A DNA stretch of 64,000 nt, from assembly GCA_016801845.1 (NCBI GenBank), contig CM028906.1, positions 11,866,501 to 11,930,500 on the forward strand. Direction: 5' to 3'. Position 1 is the first letter of the stretch. The number at the start of each line of letters is the position of its first letter. This document shows positions 63,388 to 64,000 of this stretch, in pieces. A program made the position numbers and the translations under genes. The DNA comes from Polydactylus sextarius (Eukaryota > Chordata > Actinopteri > Polynemidae). Below the pieces are notes generated by a model. That model worked only from the letters and a program-made list of their open reading frames with translations. It had not been told where the DNA came from and did no database searches.

Positions 63388-64000
63388 TTCATTTTAAAAA
63401 GTATTGTCAGAGACAATAGTCAACAATGTCATTTGTCAGAGACCTTTTAAAGGTCTGCACTAATTACTTTGTGTCTTCGTGCCAGGTCTGTTTTATTTTA
63501 TTTTTCATGACTTCCAACATCTGGAGCCCTGTCACTGTTTATTGAGATGGGTGCAAGGTGTACTGCTGGTCTCATTTCTGCAAGAGGCAGAATGACTTTG
63601 TCTGTTTATCATCCAAGATTCCCTCTCTTAACACTTGTCAAGATGTTGCCCATTATTTACTATTATTTCATTTATTTTGAGTACAGCAGTCATTTGGAAT
63701 TTGCTGTCATGAACATCAGTGACCTGCTGTCAGTTCTGGACTTGATAGCATTGTGTCCATGCCAAAATATATACAGTGGTTACTACTGTGCAGGTTAATA
63801 CCAAGTTGTACTTTTGAAGTACTTTACAATTACATAGCAATGCTCTAAAAATAAGATTACAATTCCCCCCCTATATTTCAAAGCTTAAGGTTAGGTTATC
63901 AATAATGACTGAAGTTCAACTGAGTTGAGATCAGATTATGTGCCATGTTAACAACAGAGTGACAGCGACGGCATGGATGAAACATGTTGGTCATACTTCC
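63388..64000. other. Non-coding, no recognisable feature
   Basis: AT-rich sequence to the window edge. The 83-codon plus-strand frame at 63547-63798 has no motif. Confidence 0.5.

Overview
This window looks like vertebrate nuclear DNA, most likely from a teleost fish. It is AT-rich and intron- or desert-like. It carries long CA/TG microsatellites, decayed L2-type LINE, Tc1-type and Harbinger-type elements, and a tRNA-derived SINE family typical of fish genomes. There are no bacterial-style operons, no CRISPR array and no rRNA. The assignment rests on repeat families and on one cadherin exon recognised by eye; no database search was possible.

The only confidently coding feature is a large 5' exon of a cadherin-superfamily gene on the minus strand (12163-13237). 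It encodes a signal peptide, about two and a half cadherin repeats and a basic linker with a furin-type RKSR motif, and it ends at a strong phase-1 splice donor. A CpG-rich zone with the probable promoter lies at about 13238-13900. Since transcription runs toward position 1, bases 1-12162 are most simply read as intron 1. I could not recognise a second exon there. The remainder (about 13.9-64 kb) is the upstream flank of that gene, essentially a gene desert.

Layout: 1-12 kb, putative intron with microsatellites, a polypurine tract and a small CpG-rich patch at 9.65-9.88 kb. 12.2-14.2 kb, cadherin exon and promoter. 14-30 kb, non-coding with a large AC/AT/GT palindromic microsatellite (16.3 kb), a SINE fragment (17 kb) and a LINE 3' tail (22 kb). 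30.7-31.9 kb, decayed L2-like LINE (+). 33.9-34.3 kb, internally deleted Tc1-like element. 38.5-38.8 kb, foldback/MITE-like repeat. 42.4-42.6 kb, small CpG-rich patch with an ETS-type site and a strong minus-strand splice donor, possibly a second promoter and first exon. 42.8-43.3 kb, LINE tail followed by a SINE with target-site duplication. 51.7-52.4 kb, L2-like LINE (-). 53.1-53.3 kb, older SINE copy. 57.0-57.2 kb, 47-bp-arm inverted repeat. 60.0-60.3 kb, probable DNA-transposon remnant. 62.8-63.0 kb, Harbinger-like terminus.

No new biological system is evident. The most useful leads are the atypical cadherin ectodomain with an internal furin motif, the putative second promoter at 42.5 kb, and several perfect or near-perfect inverted repeats.
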